52,521 bases of DNA from Lachnospiraceae bacterium UBA7205 (lineage in GTDB: Bacteria > Bacillota > Clostridia > Lachnospirales > Lachnospiraceae): assembly GCA_002490665.1 (NCBI GenBank), contig DKUL01000086.1, positions 57,391 through 109,911 of the forward strand. The letters run 5' to 3'. Every line of letters begins with the position of its first letter. Position 1 is the stretch's first letter. Below, piece by piece: positions 33,816 through 42,719 of this stretch. The notes beneath the pieces were generated by a model. That model was not told the origin of the DNA. It searched no databases and saw only the letters and a program-made list of their open reading frames with translations. The position numbers and the translations under genes are program-made.

Positions 33816-33917
33816 GTAAATAATAAGACGAATACATAAAAAACAGTGTCTTTGACCATATTTTACGCAAAAATCAATAAAAATTTGGATATTTTACTGA
33901 AAACATTGCAATTTTTT

Positions 33918-33923
33918 TATAAT
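33918..33923 (+). promoter_or_regulatory. Possible -10 element for the chemoreceptor gene
   Basis: TATAAT at 33918-33923 is a perfect -10 hexamer 45 bases before the start codon. The best -35 candidate is CTGAAA at 33897-33902 with a 15-base spacer, which is weak. No flagellar-type (SigD) promoter is visible. Confidence 0.45.
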
Positions 33924-33968
33924 AGGAATACAATGAATGTATTGTGGTATACAGAAGGGAGAAACAAA

Positions 33969-35756
33969 ATGGATGGAAAAAAGGGAAGCTTAATTAGTTC
34001 GATTATGTGTCTGTGCGCCGCGGTGGCGCTTGTCGCGGCAGTGGGAATTGGAGGAAATTCGATTTTTTCGATTAAGGCGATGTCGGATTCGACATATGAC
34101 ACTTATGAGAGTGCGGTGGATTTAGGATACAAGACAGAAATTAAATCGCAGGTTCAGAGTACGATTTCGATTATACAGAGTGAGTATGACAAATTCCAGG
34201 CAGGCGAGAAGACGGAGGAACAGGCGCAGGAGGATGCCAAGTCGGTTATCCGGAATATGCGCTACCGCGATGACCAGAGCGGCTATTTCTGGATTGACGG
34301 TATGGATTATGTACTGGTGATGCATTCGGTCCTGACTGAGCAGGAGGGAAATAACCGCTATGACCTTACCGACCAGAATGGCGTCAAGATTACTCAGGCG
34401 GTTGTCAATGTCTGCAAAAGCGCGGACAAGGGCGGCTATAACCAGTTTTATTTCACCAAGTCAGACGGTGTCACCGTTGCGCCCAAGATTGCATATTCCG
34501 AGTTGTTTGAGCCGTGGGGATGGGCAGTCTGCACGGGCAATTACATAGATGACATGGAGGCTGAAAAGGCAGAGGTGAAGAAAGCGCTTGACGACCAGTA
34601 TCGCAGTGTGATCCAGAGGACGCTGATTGTGCTTGTGGCGGCGATAGCCGTAGCGCTTGTGGGTGCGTTCTTCTTTGGCAGGCGTATCGTGGCGCCGCTA
34701 AAGAAGATTCAGGGCTTTGCGGAAAAGCTCTCAGAGGGAAACCTTTCCACGAATGTGGAGGTAAAGCAGCGCAACGAGATTGGGCAGACGGCGGATTCCC
34801 TGCGGATTGCACAGGATAATATGCGCGGGCTTTTACAGGAGATTACACATGTTTCGAATGGTGTTGGCGATGCGCTCGGAAGCTTTGACACTGCGTTTAA
34901 TAATATGAAGGACTCCATCTCGCAGGTGTCAAGTGCGGTGGACATCATTGCACAGAACGTGACAAAGCAGGCAGCCTCCACGGACGAGGTGAATGACAAT
35001 GTCGTGGTTATGGCAGACAAGATTAACCAGACAGGAATCGAAGTGTCCAACCTTGACCAGAACGCAGAGGAGATGAACAGAATCAGCGAACAGTCAATGA
35101 AAACACTGCGGGATCTGATCGATATTAGTAATAGTACAAGGAAAAATATTTCCGCGATGGAGACACAGACACAGAACACGAACCAGTCTGTAGAACAGAT
35201 TCATATGGCTGCGAACCTGATTAATGAGATTTCCGAGCAGACAAGCCTGCTTGCCCTGAATGCGAGCATTGAGGCGGCAAGGGCAGGAGAAGCAGGAAGA
35301 GGTTTTGCGGTGGTTGCGGACGAAATCGCGAAGCTCGCAAACCAGTCAGGGGATTCCGTGGAAGAAATCAGCAAGACCGTGGAGGCATTGCAGCAAAATG
35401 CGGCAAAATCCGTTGCGGTTATGAAGGATATCAATGAGTCGGTCGACCTTCAGGTGAACTCGCTGACAGATACCCAGCATATTATAGAGAAGCTGCACGA
35501 GGAGTTAAACCATTTCTTCGTGTCCGTGCACTCGATTGATGATATGACAAAAGACATGGAAACCCAGCGGACGAATGTTACGGATACAATTTCCGTGCTC
35601 AACGGCCTGGCACAGGACAACGCATCCGTCGCCGAGGAAACGGCGGCAATGTCCTCCGAGCTTGCCAATGTGGTGAACGATTCCGGCACAGTTGTGGAGG
35701 AGCTGGAAGGAAAGGTAGACAGCTTAATCAAAGGCGTAAATAAATTTACGCTATAG
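33969..35756 (+). CDS. Methyl-accepting chemotaxis protein with single Cache domain
   Basis: A 595-residue chemoreceptor. A membrane helix (about 10-33) is followed by an extracellular single-Cache domain (about 40-190, with DDQSGYFWIDGMDYVLVMHS and PKIAYSELFEPWGWAVCTGN), a second helix near 200-222, a HAMP domain and a long helical signalling domain with the conserved hairpin tip EISEQTSLLALNASIEAARA and GRGFAVVADEIAKLANQS. Cache domains of this type commonly bind small organic acids; the ligand here is not readable. ATG 33969 follows GGGAG at 33958-33962. It stands alone with its own terminator. Confidence 0.92.
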   Translation: MDGKKGSLISSIMCLCAAVALVAAVGIGGNSIFSIKAMSDSTYDTYESAVDLGYKTEIKSQVQSTISIIQSEYDKFQAGEKTEEQAQEDAKSVIRNMRYRDDQSGYFWIDGMDYVLVMHSVLTEQEGNNRYDLTDQNGVKITQAVVNVCKSADKGGYNQFYFTKSDGVTVAPKIAYSELFEPWGWAVCTGNYIDDMEAEKAEVKKALDDQYRSVIQRTLIVLVAAIAVALVGAFFFGRRIVAPLKKIQGFAEKLSEGNLSTNVEVKQRNEIGQTADSLRIAQDNMRGLLQEITHVSNGVGDALGSFDTAFNNMKDSISQVSSAVDIIAQNVTKQAASTDEVNDNVVVMADKINQTGIEVSNLDQNAEEMNRISEQSMKTLRDLIDISNSTRKNISAMETQTQNTNQSVEQIHMAANLINEISEQTSLLALNASIEAARAGEAGRGFAVVADEIAKLANQSGDSVEEISKTVEALQQNAAKSVAVMKDINESVDLQVNSLTDTQHIIEKLHEELNHFFVSVHSIDDMTKDMETQRTNVTDTISVLNGLAQDNASVAEETAAMSSELANVVNDSGTVVEELEGKVDSLIKGVNKFTL

Positions 35757-35763
35757 TCAGATA

Positions 35764-35813
35764 AAAACACCCTTTAGAATATTCCTGTTAAGAATGATTC
35801 TAAGGGGTGTTTA
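35764..35813. terminator. Bidirectional terminator between the chemoreceptor and ParB-like genes
   Basis: AAACACCCTTTAGAAT pairs with ATTCTAAGGGGTGTTT around a loop of about 16 bases, flanked by T runs on the plus side (TTATTTTT) and A runs that become T on the minus side. It serves both convergent genes. Confidence 0.85.
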
Positions 35814-35823
35814 TTTTTGCAGG

Positions 35824-36384
35824 CTAATCTTCGTCGTTTGGAAACGGTGCAGCCACAGCCTCGGACTGCTCATCCACCGGGACCCATGCGCTGCCAAACT
35901 GGATGTCGCCGAACAATGCGGCGATTCCCGTAATCTGTTTCAGGCGCAGAATCTCGTCCCGTTCCATCCCGAGGTGCTTGGAAATCCATGCATCGGAACG
36001 TCCAAGCTCATGCAGCTCCCGGATAATGTTGCTCATCAGGTCGACATCGTGGGAGCCCCTTGCGCGGTTGTGGCGAATCGTGCTCGCCATGCGGTTCGAC
36101 AAAGGCTTGTCGATGACTGCCACCGGAAGCCTGCCGCCCTCGCGCTCATAAATGTCAGGGTAGTCGAGCATGATGCGGTAGCGGTGGAAGCCGTCAACGA
36201 TGATGTAGGTGTCCGTAGGGTTTTCATAATAGCACACGATAGGCATTGTATAGCCGTCCTCCTTGATGCTGTCATAGAGGAGCTTTAGTTCCGGCGGGGC
36301 AACCGCGTTCGGGTTGTATGTATTTGGTGTGATTTTTTCGACGGGAACTGATATCACCTGGTATACGGGACTTTTATATGTCAT
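35824..36384 (-). CDS. ParB-like protein (IbrB type)
   Basis: A 186-residue protein with a ParB/Srx-type nuclease-fold domain: YQVISVPVEKITPNTYNPN, LLYDSIKEDGYTMPIVCYY, YIIVDGFHRYRIMLDY and RHNRARGSHDVDLMSNIIRE, followed by a short helix-turn-helix-like part (DAWISKHLGMERDEILRL). It is not a chromosome-partition ParB. Its start overlaps the stop of the upstream PAPS-reductase-like gene (ATGA), the same pairing as IbrA/IbrB, regulators of immunoglobulin-binding surface proteins described in E. coli and often found on mobile DNA. The molecular role of the pair is not well settled. Confidence 0.8.
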   Translation of the reverse strand: MTYKSPVYQVISVPVEKITPNTYNPNAVAPPELKLLYDSIKEDGYTMPIVCYYENPTDTYIIVDGFHRYRIMLDYPDIYEREGGRLPVAVIDKPLSNRMASTIRHNRARGSHDVDLMSNIIRELHELGRSDAWISKHLGMERDEILRLKQITGIAALFGDIQFGSAWVPVDEQSEAVAAPFPNDED

Positions 36385-37751
36385 AGCGCTTCTCCTATAT
36401 TCTGGTATTTTTCTTTTAACAGTTTGATGTTCTCTCTTTGCTTTTTTGTCAGGCCAAATCCCATGAAACGACAGATGTGGTCATTTTTCAGGATGCAGTA
36501 ACACATGCGCTTCCAGCTTGGTATATCCTTGGAGGATTTGATATCATCCGTGTGGTCGGGCAGCTTGCCCTCAAAGACGACGCGTGAATTCTTCATGACG
36601 GTATAATTGGAAACGCCGTTGCGGCGTATGTGATAGCCGTGTTCAATCAGCTCGGTGATTGTTTTTTCTTCAAGGCCGCCGCCGACATTGTGCCAGAATT
36701 CAATGGAGGTCTGGAACTTTTTGATATAGTTGTTCCTGATACGGACAGGAAGCGTGTCGAGAAGAAACTTGGTATAGGACTCCCATGTATGGCCTTCGGG
36801 AAGTGTCAGATTGCGGTAACCGAGCGCCTTGGTCTTTCCGTAGATAGCGCCAAAATTTGCGCCCCTGACGCGGCCGACAAGCTTCGCCCATATTTCCGGG
36901 TCGATGACACGGTACAGGTTGAGGCTTTCTTTTGCATAGTCGCCAAACGGAGAAGCGACACGCATCTGATCGAGTTTTAATCCGGATTTGTAATATAAAT
37001 CATACAGGCGGTTATAATCATAGGAAAAGACATAGTTGGCATGCCAGACATCGTAGATTGTCCAGTCATATATCGGTGAGGCGCACCAGACATTTTTGAA
37101 CTGGCTGCTAATCCAGCAGGTGTTGTCATAGCCGTACTTGCGGTGCAGAATTCCGCTATAGCGCTGCATGGATTCGTCGGCGCGGATGCCGAGCAGGCAG
37201 ACTGTCTTTTTGTTTCCGTGGGAAATGCGGTACCAGCGTCCGAACTGCTTTGCGAGATCCTCCTGGTGCATGCGGTAATGATACGTTGTAATTGGATTGT
37301 TTTTCAGATTGATGACATAGGGATGCTCCGGCATGGGGCGGATCCATGCATCTTCTTTGGTGTCATCCCAGGGATACCAGAACATTTCGTAGTTGCTGAG
37401 CGCCGTCCGCGTCGCCATGGGAAGGCATACCCAGTAAGGCTCCACATCCTTTTCAATTCTGGTGAATGTCCGCTCGACGTATTCTGTCGTCATGCTGTAC
37501 TGCGCTTCAAAGTCCTGATGGAATACGCCGATTTTCTTTTTGGGATAATATTTTTTCTGAAAGTCAAGGGTCAGGTTGAGCAGCAGGCCGCTGTCCTTTC
37601 CGCCTGAAAAAGATACAAAGATGTTGTCAAACTCCTTAAAGATATAATGAAGCCTGTTTTGCAGGGCATCATATACGTTTTGTGTTGTATATTTTCGTTT
37701 CGTTGTAATCACCTTCCATTCGTCACTATCAAATTTACCATATTTTTCCAA
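36381..37751 (-). CDS. PAPS reductase-like protein (IbrA type, DUF3440)
   Basis: A 456-residue member of the phosphoadenosine phosphosulfate reductase/N-type ATP pyrophosphatase superfamily. The PP loop is IFVSFSGGKDSGLLLNL near residue 50; KKIGVFHQDFEAQYSMTTEY and VCLLGIRADESMQRY follow, as in IbrA proteins. The C-terminal third resembles DUF3440. The length fits the family. The start shown is TTG 37751 without a clear ribosome binding site; GTG at residue 14 is an alternative. It is encoded just upstream of the ParB-like gene and divergent from the MATE gene. DndC-like sulfur chemistry or defence is possible but not shown, as no other phosphorothioation genes are near. Confidence 0.8.
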   Translation of the reverse strand: MEKYGKFDSDEWKVITTKRKYTTQNVYDALQNRLHYIFKEFDNIFVSFSGGKDSGLLLNLTLDFQKKYYPKKKIGVFHQDFEAQYSMTTEYVERTFTRIEKDVEPYWVCLPMATRTALSNYEMFWYPWDDTKEDAWIRPMPEHPYVINLKNNPITTYHYRMHQEDLAKQFGRWYRISHGNKKTVCLLGIRADESMQRYSGILHRKYGYDNTCWISSQFKNVWCASPIYDWTIYDVWHANYVFSYDYNRLYDLYYKSGLKLDQMRVASPFGDYAKESLNLYRVIDPEIWAKLVGRVRGANFGAIYGKTKALGYRNLTLPEGHTWESYTKFLLDTLPVRIRNNYIKKFQTSIEFWHNVGGGLEEKTITELIEHGYHIRRNGVSNYTVMKNSRVVFEGKLPDHTDDIKSSKDIPSWKRMCYCILKNDHICRFMGFGLTKKQRENIKLLKEKYQNIGEAL

Positions 37752-37816
37752 TTTTCACAAGTATTTGACAAAACAAATAATTGTTCAGGGTAATAACCGG
37801 GGCGCCGGAATGGTAC

Positions 37817-37845
37817 TTGACATGTCTGGTTCCGTTCGGTATCCT
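37817..37845 (+). promoter_or_regulatory. Promoter for the MATE/GH31 pair
   Basis: TTGACA at 37817-37822, 17-base spacer, TATCCT at 37840-37845. The -35 is perfect and the -10 is weak. It lies 28 bases before the MATE start. Confidence 0.55.
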
Positions 37846-37873
37846 AATGCTATATCAGCTGGAGGAAAGAAAC

Positions 37874-39187
37874 ATGTCTGAAAAAAAACTTTTTGCAAAG
37901 TATGTGTCCCAGAATATCCTTGGCATGCTGGGGATATCGGTTTATATTCTGGCAGACACCTTTTTTATATCCATGGCAGAGGGGGCGGACGGCATCACGG
38001 CACTCAACCTTGTGCTGCCCGTGTACAGCCTGATTTTTGCCATCGGCGCCATGATGGGAGTCGGTTCGGCAATCCGGTTCAAGATTCTCAGGGCGCGGAA
38101 TGACAGAAGCGCCGAGACGTATTTTTCCAACGCACTGCTCTGGGCACTGGTGATTGGCGTGGTCATTGCCGGAACCGGAATCGCCGTGCCGCAAAAAATT
38201 GTGGCGCTTCTTGGCGGTGACGACAGGATTGTGGCAGTGGGAAAAGAGTATACCGGAATTTTTATGATGTTTGCGCCGTTTTTTATGTGGAACCATATCT
38301 GCAATGCCTTTGTCAGAAATGACGGTGCGCCGGCAACTGCGATGACGGCAACGCTGTGCAGCAGCCTGTTCAATATCGTGTTTGACTATGTGCTCATGTT
38401 TCCGCTGGGAATGGGAATGCGCGGGGCGGCGCTGGCGACAGCCCTGTCACCGGTGCTCGGCGTGGCAATCTGCTGCACGCATCTTTTGTCGAAAAAGAGC
38501 ACTGTGACATTTCAATGGGCGCTGCCTTCCCTGAAAAAACTCCTGGCATCATGCCAGCTGGGCATCTCGGCATTTGTAGGGGAGATTTCGTCGGGCGTGA
38601 CGACAGTGGTTTTTAATATGATTATCTTAAGGATTGCGGGGAATGTCGGCGTGGCGGCATACGGCGTGGTCGCCAACACGTCCCTTGTGGCGGCAGCAGT
38701 TTTTAACGGCGTGTCACAGGGCGCACAGCCGCTTCTGAGCGACTACTATGGAAAAGGCGAGCAGGCATCGCTGCGAAAAACGGTAAAGCTTGGCGTGGGG
38801 ACGAGCCTTGTGCTTGCAGCGCTGGTGATTGTGGTGATGTACCTCTTTGCAGAACCTGTCACGGCAGTATTCAATAAGGAAAAAAATGCAGAACTTGCGG
38901 CATATGCGGTGACGGGATTAAAATTATATTTTATCGGTTTTGTCTTTGCCGGCTTCAACATTGTGGGAACTGGAATCCTAAGTGCGGCAGAGTCGGCGAA
39001 GTGGGCGTTTATCGCGTCCGTGTCAAGGGGATTTGTGGCAATTATCCTATGTGCGTTCGTGTTGTCGGCGCTGATGGGGATGAACGGTGTATGGCTTGCA
39101 TTTCCGGCAGCCGAGTTCCTGACATCGGTTCTGGTTGTTCTGGCATTTGCAAGGACATTTGGCGGGAAAAAGGTAAAAAATAAATAA
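37874..39187 (+). CDS. MATE-family multidrug/cation antiporter
   Basis: A 437-residue membrane protein with about twelve hydrophobic helices in two halves. The first helices carry ISVYILADTFFISMAEGADG and ALNLVLPVYSLIFAIGAMMG, GVGSAIRFKILRARND, and the second half has VAAYGVVANTSLVAAAVFNG and SQGAQPLLSDYYGKG, all typical of MATE transporters. They export drugs or metabolites using sodium or proton gradients; the substrate is unknown. ATG 37874 follows GGAGGAAAG at 37861-37869. The GH31 gene follows after only 27 bases, so they are likely co-transcribed. Confidence 0.88.
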   Translation: MSEKKLFAKYVSQNILGMLGISVYILADTFFISMAEGADGITALNLVLPVYSLIFAIGAMMGVGSAIRFKILRARNDRSAETYFSNALLWALVIGVVIAGTGIAVPQKIVALLGGDDRIVAVGKEYTGIFMMFAPFFMWNHICNAFVRNDGAPATAMTATLCSSLFNIVFDYVLMFPLGMGMRGAALATALSPVLGVAICCTHLLSKKSTVTFQWALPSLKKLLASCQLGISAFVGEISSGVTTVVFNMIILRIAGNVGVAAYGVVANTSLVAAAVFNGVSQGAQPLLSDYYGKGEQASLRKTVKLGVGTSLVLAALVIVVMYLFAEPVTAVFNKEKNAELAAYAVTGLKLYFIGFVFAGFNIVGTGILSAAESAKWAFIASVSRGFVAIILCAFVLSALMGMNGVWLAFPAAEFLTSVLVVLAFARTFGGKKVKNK

Positions 39188-39214
39188 CAATAAATTATTA
39201 AGGAGGATTTCAAA

Positions 39215-41176
39215 ATGGTAGAAAAGTACGTATTTGGCAGTCCGTTTGAGACAGAGGCAGTCACTGCACAGCTGGAGGCCGCGGCGTTTGCAGGAAAGCT
39301 GGCATGCGGGGAAATATCGCTTGAAAACGGATTCTGTTACAGCTATCAGATGGATGACACAGATGTCATTTATGGTCTGGGCGAGGCGAACCGCGGCATC
39401 AACAAAAGGGGATACCGGTATGTCAGCGACTGTACGGATGACCCGCATCATACGGAGGAGAAGGTTTCCCTGTACGGTGCGCATAATTTTATTGTTATCT
39501 CCGGAAAGAAACATGTCGGGCTGTTTTTTGACTATCCTGCCAGCGTGTGCTTTGACATCGGCTATACAAGGCAGGACATGCTTACCGTGCGCTGCGGGCG
39601 GGCGGATTTGTATCTGTACGTGATTACCGGGGAGGGTGCGTATGATGTCGTAAAACAGTTCCGCAAAATAATCGGAAAAAGCTATATTGCGCCGAAATAC
39701 GCGTTTGGCTATGGGCAGAGCCGCTGGGGGTATAAAACTGCCGGGGACATTGAGACCGTTGTGCGGGGGTACAGGGACAACCATGTGCCGGTTGACATGG
39801 TGTATCTGGATATCGACTATATGCAGGATTACAAGGATTTCACGGTAAATCCTGAGCGTTTTCCGGATTTTGCGCAGTTTGTGCAGAAGATGAAAGGGGA
39901 AAACATCCATCTGATTCCGATTATCGATGCGGGCGTAAAGATTGAGGATGGCTACGATATTTACGAGGAAGGGGTGGAGAACGGCTATTTCTGCAAATGT
40001 GAGGACGGTTCGGAATTTGTGGCGGCAGTGTGGCCGGGATGGACACATTTTCCGGATATGCTAAACCCCGCGGCAAGGGAATGGTTCGGCGGAAAATATG
40101 AGCGGCTCACAAGCCTTGGGATTGACGGTTTCTGGAACGACATGAATGAACCGGCAATTTTCTACTCCAGGGAGGGCATTCGGGAACTGAACCGGGAAAT
40201 CGGAAAGTATGTGGAGAGCGTCAACAGGGATGGCGACATAGGGGACTGCGACCTCGTTCCGGGCGAGCTTCGCTCTATTATGGAAAAGCTGCAGAACAGT
40301 TCTGACGACTATAAACGCTTTTACCACAACGTCAATGGCAAAAAGGTGCGCCACGATTTGGTGCACAACCTGTACGGCTTCAACATGACAAGGGCGGCAG
40401 GCGAGGCGCTTGGCAAGCTTGCGCCGGACAGGAACATGCTTTTGTTTTCGCGTTCGTCCTATATTGGAATGCACCGCTACGGCGGTATCTGGACAGGGGA
40501 CAACCAGTCCTGGTGGTCGCATATCCTGCTGAACCTCAAAATGATGCCGTCCCTGAATATGTGCGGATTCCTGTATACCGGGGCCGACCTTGGCGGATTT
40601 GGCTCCGACACGACGCGGGACCTGGTGCTGCGCTGGCTTGCGCTCGGCGTGTTCACGCCGCTGATGCGGAACCACACGGCACTTGGGACAAGACAGCAGG
40701 AGTGTTACCAGTTTGCTCATATTGAGGACTTCCGCCATGTGATTGGCGTGCGCTACAGGCTGATACCATATCTCTACAGTACGTACCTCAGGGCGGTGGA
40801 ACAGGACGAAATGTATTTCCGCCCGCTTGGATTTGATTTCCCTGACGACAGGCGCGCCGTGGAGACGGAGGATCAGCTTTTCCTCGGAAACGAAGCGATG
40901 ATTGCACCGGTTTACACGCAGAATGCAGGCGGCAGGACCGTGTACCTGCCAGAGGAGATGAAGCTGCTCAAATTTATGCCGGATGGGAGCATTTATGAGG
41001 AAGTACTGGGACAGGGTACCCACTATATCGAAGTGGCATTGAATGAAGTCCCCCTGTTTATCAGAAAAGGCAGATGCATTCCCATTGTAGACGCGGCGGA
41101 GCATGTTGGCGCGATTGATATGGGAACGCTGCGCTTTATGGGATATGAAGGCGCAGTGTATGAGATTGCCGAATAG
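39215..41176 (+). CDS. Glycoside hydrolase family 31 alpha-glucosidase-like enzyme
   Basis: A 653-residue intracellular GH31 enzyme with no signal peptide. The catalytic nucleophile lies in GIDGFWNDMNEPAIF (D309) and the acid/base in IWTGDNQSWW (D429). The N-terminal beta sandwich has YGLGEANRGINKRGYRY and the barrel entry PKYAFGYGQSRWGYK. The length is typical of compact GH31 alpha-glucosidases that cut alpha-linked glucose from short oligosaccharides. AAGGAGG precedes ATG 39215. Coupling with a MATE transporter gene is unusual and may be only positional. Confidence 0.92.
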   Translation: MVEKYVFGSPFETEAVTAQLEAAAFAGKLACGEISLENGFCYSYQMDDTDVIYGLGEANRGINKRGYRYVSDCTDDPHHTEEKVSLYGAHNFIVISGKKHVGLFFDYPASVCFDIGYTRQDMLTVRCGRADLYLYVITGEGAYDVVKQFRKIIGKSYIAPKYAFGYGQSRWGYKTAGDIETVVRGYRDNHVPVDMVYLDIDYMQDYKDFTVNPERFPDFAQFVQKMKGENIHLIPIIDAGVKIEDGYDIYEEGVENGYFCKCEDGSEFVAAVWPGWTHFPDMLNPAAREWFGGKYERLTSLGIDGFWNDMNEPAIFYSREGIRELNREIGKYVESVNRDGDIGDCDLVPGELRSIMEKLQNSSDDYKRFYHNVNGKKVRHDLVHNLYGFNMTRAAGEALGKLAPDRNMLLFSRSSYIGMHRYGGIWTGDNQSWWSHILLNLKMMPSLNMCGFLYTGADLGGFGSDTTRDLVLRWLALGVFTPLMRNHTALGTRQQECYQFAHIEDFRHVIGVRYRLIPYLYSTYLRAVEQDEMYFRPLGFDFPDDRRAVETEDQLFLGNEAMIAPVYTQNAGGRTVYLPEEMKLLKFMPDGSIYEEVLGQGTHYIEVALNEVPLFIRKGRCIPIVDAAEHVGAIDMGTLRFMGYEGAVYEIAE

Positions 41177-41199
41177 GGGCATATTAATGGGCGGAAAAC

Positions 41200-41220
41200 T
41201 TATTATTAAATTGATAAAAA
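41200..41220. promoter_or_regulatory. Candidate NrtR operator 1, upstream of the NAD operon promoter
   Basis: A 21-base imperfect palindrome (TTATTATTAA, A, TTGATAAAAA) that matches the site at 41254-41274 at 18 of 21 positions. It ends 4 bases before the -35 element. The centre-to-centre distance to the second site is 54 bases, about five helical turns. Confidence 0.65.
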
Positions 41221-41224
41221 GATA

Positions 41225-41252
41225 TTGACAAAACAGTATTCTGTGCTATAAT
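41225..41252 (+). promoter_or_regulatory. Promoter of the NAD salvage operon
   Basis: TTGACA at 41225-41230, 16-base spacer, TATAAT at 41247-41252. Both hexamers are perfect. It is bracketed by two copies of a palindrome, so it is probably strong and repressed. Confidence 0.88.
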
Positions 41253-41253
41253 C

Positions 41254-41274
41254 TTATTATCAAGTTGATAATAA
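41254..41274. promoter_or_regulatory. Candidate NrtR operator 2, at the transcription start
   Basis: A perfect palindrome: TTATTATCAA, central G, TTGATAATAA. It begins one base after the -10 element and so covers the expected transcription start. A repressor here would block initiation. The NrtR-type gene at the end of the operon is the obvious candidate to bind it. Confidence 0.75.
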
Positions 41275-41347
41275 CATTGAAGGCGCATACGCAGTCAGGC
41301 ACCTTGTGCACGGAATTTGCAGACGTTTGCAGAAATGGAGGTTTTCT

Positions 41348-41863
41348 ATGAGAAAAGTATTGGTTGTTGTGGATATGCAGAAAGATTTTATTGATGGGGC
41401 GTTGGGCACCGGCGAGGCAGTCGGCATCGTGGACAATGTGGCGGAGACAATCAAGTCCTTTGAGGGGGAAGTGATTTTTACAAGGGATACGCACGGTGAC
41501 AATTATATGGACACACAGGAGGGCAAAAACCTGCCGGTACCGCACTGCATCAAAGGCACGGACGGCTGGCAGCTTGACAAAAAGCTGGAGGTACTGCGAA
41601 CGGATGCCATGAAAGTATTTGACAAACCAACCTTCGGCTCAGTGGAGCTTGCAGAATATCTCAGGGCGGGCGGGGCACCGGAAAGCGTCACCCTCATCGG
41701 ACTCTGTACTGACATCTGTGTCATTTCCAATGCGATGCTCATCAAGGCATTTATGCCGGAAACAAAAGTCATGGTGATAGAAAGGTGCTGTGCGGGCGTC
41801 ACGCCGCAGAGCCACAGCAATGCCCTGGAAGCCATGAAAATGTGTCAGATTCAGGTGGTGTAA
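41348..41863 (+). CDS. pncA: Nicotinamidase (isochorismatase-family cysteine hydrolase)
   Basis: A 171-residue isochorismatase-fold hydrolase. The likely catalytic triad is D9 (VVVDMQKDFI), K93 (VFDKPTFGS) and C124 (GLCTDICV), and FTRDTHGDNY with VPHCIKGTDGW matches the family. In this context it should turn nicotinamide into nicotinate, the first step of deamidating NAD salvage. It is the first gene of an operon with PRPP synthetase, a phosphoribosyltransferase, NAD synthetase and NrtR. ATG 41348 follows TGGAGG at 41336-41341. Another cysteine hydrolase role is possible, but the neighbours make nicotinamidase by far the best call. Confidence 0.85.
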   Translation: MRKVLVVVDMQKDFIDGALGTGEAVGIVDNVAETIKSFEGEVIFTRDTHGDNYMDTQEGKNLPVPHCIKGTDGWQLDKKLEVLRTDAMKVFDKPTFGSVELAEYLRAGGAPESVTLIGLCTDICVISNAMLIKAFMPETKVMVIERCCAGVTPQSHSNALEAMKMCQIQVV

Positions 41864-41897
41864 TATTTTCCGCATGGAACCGGAAAGGAGTTTTCAT

Positions 41898-42719
41898 ATG
41901 ATTCGGATAAACAATAAAGAAGTTGATATCGGCCATTTCCCGGACGGGACACTTTTGTTAAAAGAAAACATGACAGATGCGGACAGCGCAGAAGAAATTG
42001 AAATCAGGTGGAACTATGAAAACAACGAGGAGCTGCTTGCAGTTTATTTCCTGACAAAGCATATACAGGCGGCAGGCTTTCGCAACATTGTCCTTAACAT
42101 GCCGTACATCCCCAACGCACGCCAGGACAGGGTGGGCAGCGCGGAGGACGTTTTTACGCTCAAATATTTTGCCGAGATGATAAACAGCCTGGCGTTCCGG
42201 GAGGTTCGGGTGCTCGATGCGCACTCCAATGTGAGCCTTGCCTTGATAGACCGCATAAGGCAGGACACACCGCAGAAATATATCGAAAAAGCCATCCTGG
42301 AAATTGAAAAGAGCACGGGCAGGAAGCCGCTGATGTTCTATCCGGATGAGGGCGCCGGCAAGCGTTACAGCGGCATGATTACACTGCCGTACTGCTTTGG
42401 CATCAAGAAACGTGACTGGAACACGGGAGAAATCAGGGCGCTTTCCGTCGCGGGCGAGATAGGCCTTGTCGAGGGAAGCGACGTGCTGATTGTGGATGAC
42501 ATTTGCTCTTACGGAGGGACGTTTATCCGCTCGGCAGAAGCGCTTGCGGCGCTCGGGGCGGAAAACATCTACCTGTTTGCAAGCCACTGCGAGGACTCTG
42601 CCCTGAAAGGAAAGCTCTGCGCGTGCAGCCACATCAAGCAGATTTATACGACAGACAGTATTTTCAGGGAAAGAGGAAACGCAAAGATAAAAGTTTTTGA
42701 ATTGGAGAATGAGCGATGA
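41898..42719 (+). CDS. prs: Divergent ribose-phosphate pyrophosphokinase (PRPP synthetase)
   Basis: A 273-residue PRPP synthetase homologue. The PRPP loop is VLIVDDICSYGGTFI near the C-terminus; YIPNARQDRVGSAEDVFTLK matches the ATP-loop region of the family and VLDAHSNVSLALIDRI the following helix. It is shorter than the housekeeping enzyme (about 310-320) and lacks parts that normally form the hexamer interface, so it is probably a dedicated copy that feeds PRPP to the next enzyme. ATG 41898 follows AAAGGAG. The stop overlaps the next start (ATGA). Confidence 0.85.
   Translation: MIRINNKEVDIGHFPDGTLLLKENMTDADSAEEIEIRWNYENNEELLAVYFLTKHIQAAGFRNIVLNMPYIPNARQDRVGSAEDVFTLKYFAEMINSLAFREVRVLDAHSNVSLALIDRIRQDTPQKYIEKAILEIEKSTGRKPLMFYPDEGAGKRYSGMITLPYCFGIKKRDWNTGEIRALSVAGEIGLVEGSDVLIVDDICSYGGTFIRSAEALAALGAENIYLFASHCEDSALKGKLCACSHIKQIYTTDSIFRERGNAKIKVFELENER

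Noticed and set aside
33846..33968. An N-terminal extension of the chemoreceptor
   Set aside because: The extra 41 residues overlap the promoter region, and GGGAG lies at the right distance only for ATG 33969.
35824..37751. A Dnd-type DNA phosphorothioation system
   Set aside because: The PAPS-reductase-like protein resembles IbrA rather than DndC, and no dndB, dndD or dndE gene is nearby.
37767..37795. A promoter from TTGACA at 37767 for the MATE gene
   Set aside because: The only -10-like hexamer (TAATAA) is about 20 bases away, too far; the TTGACA at 37817 with a 17-base spacer is better.
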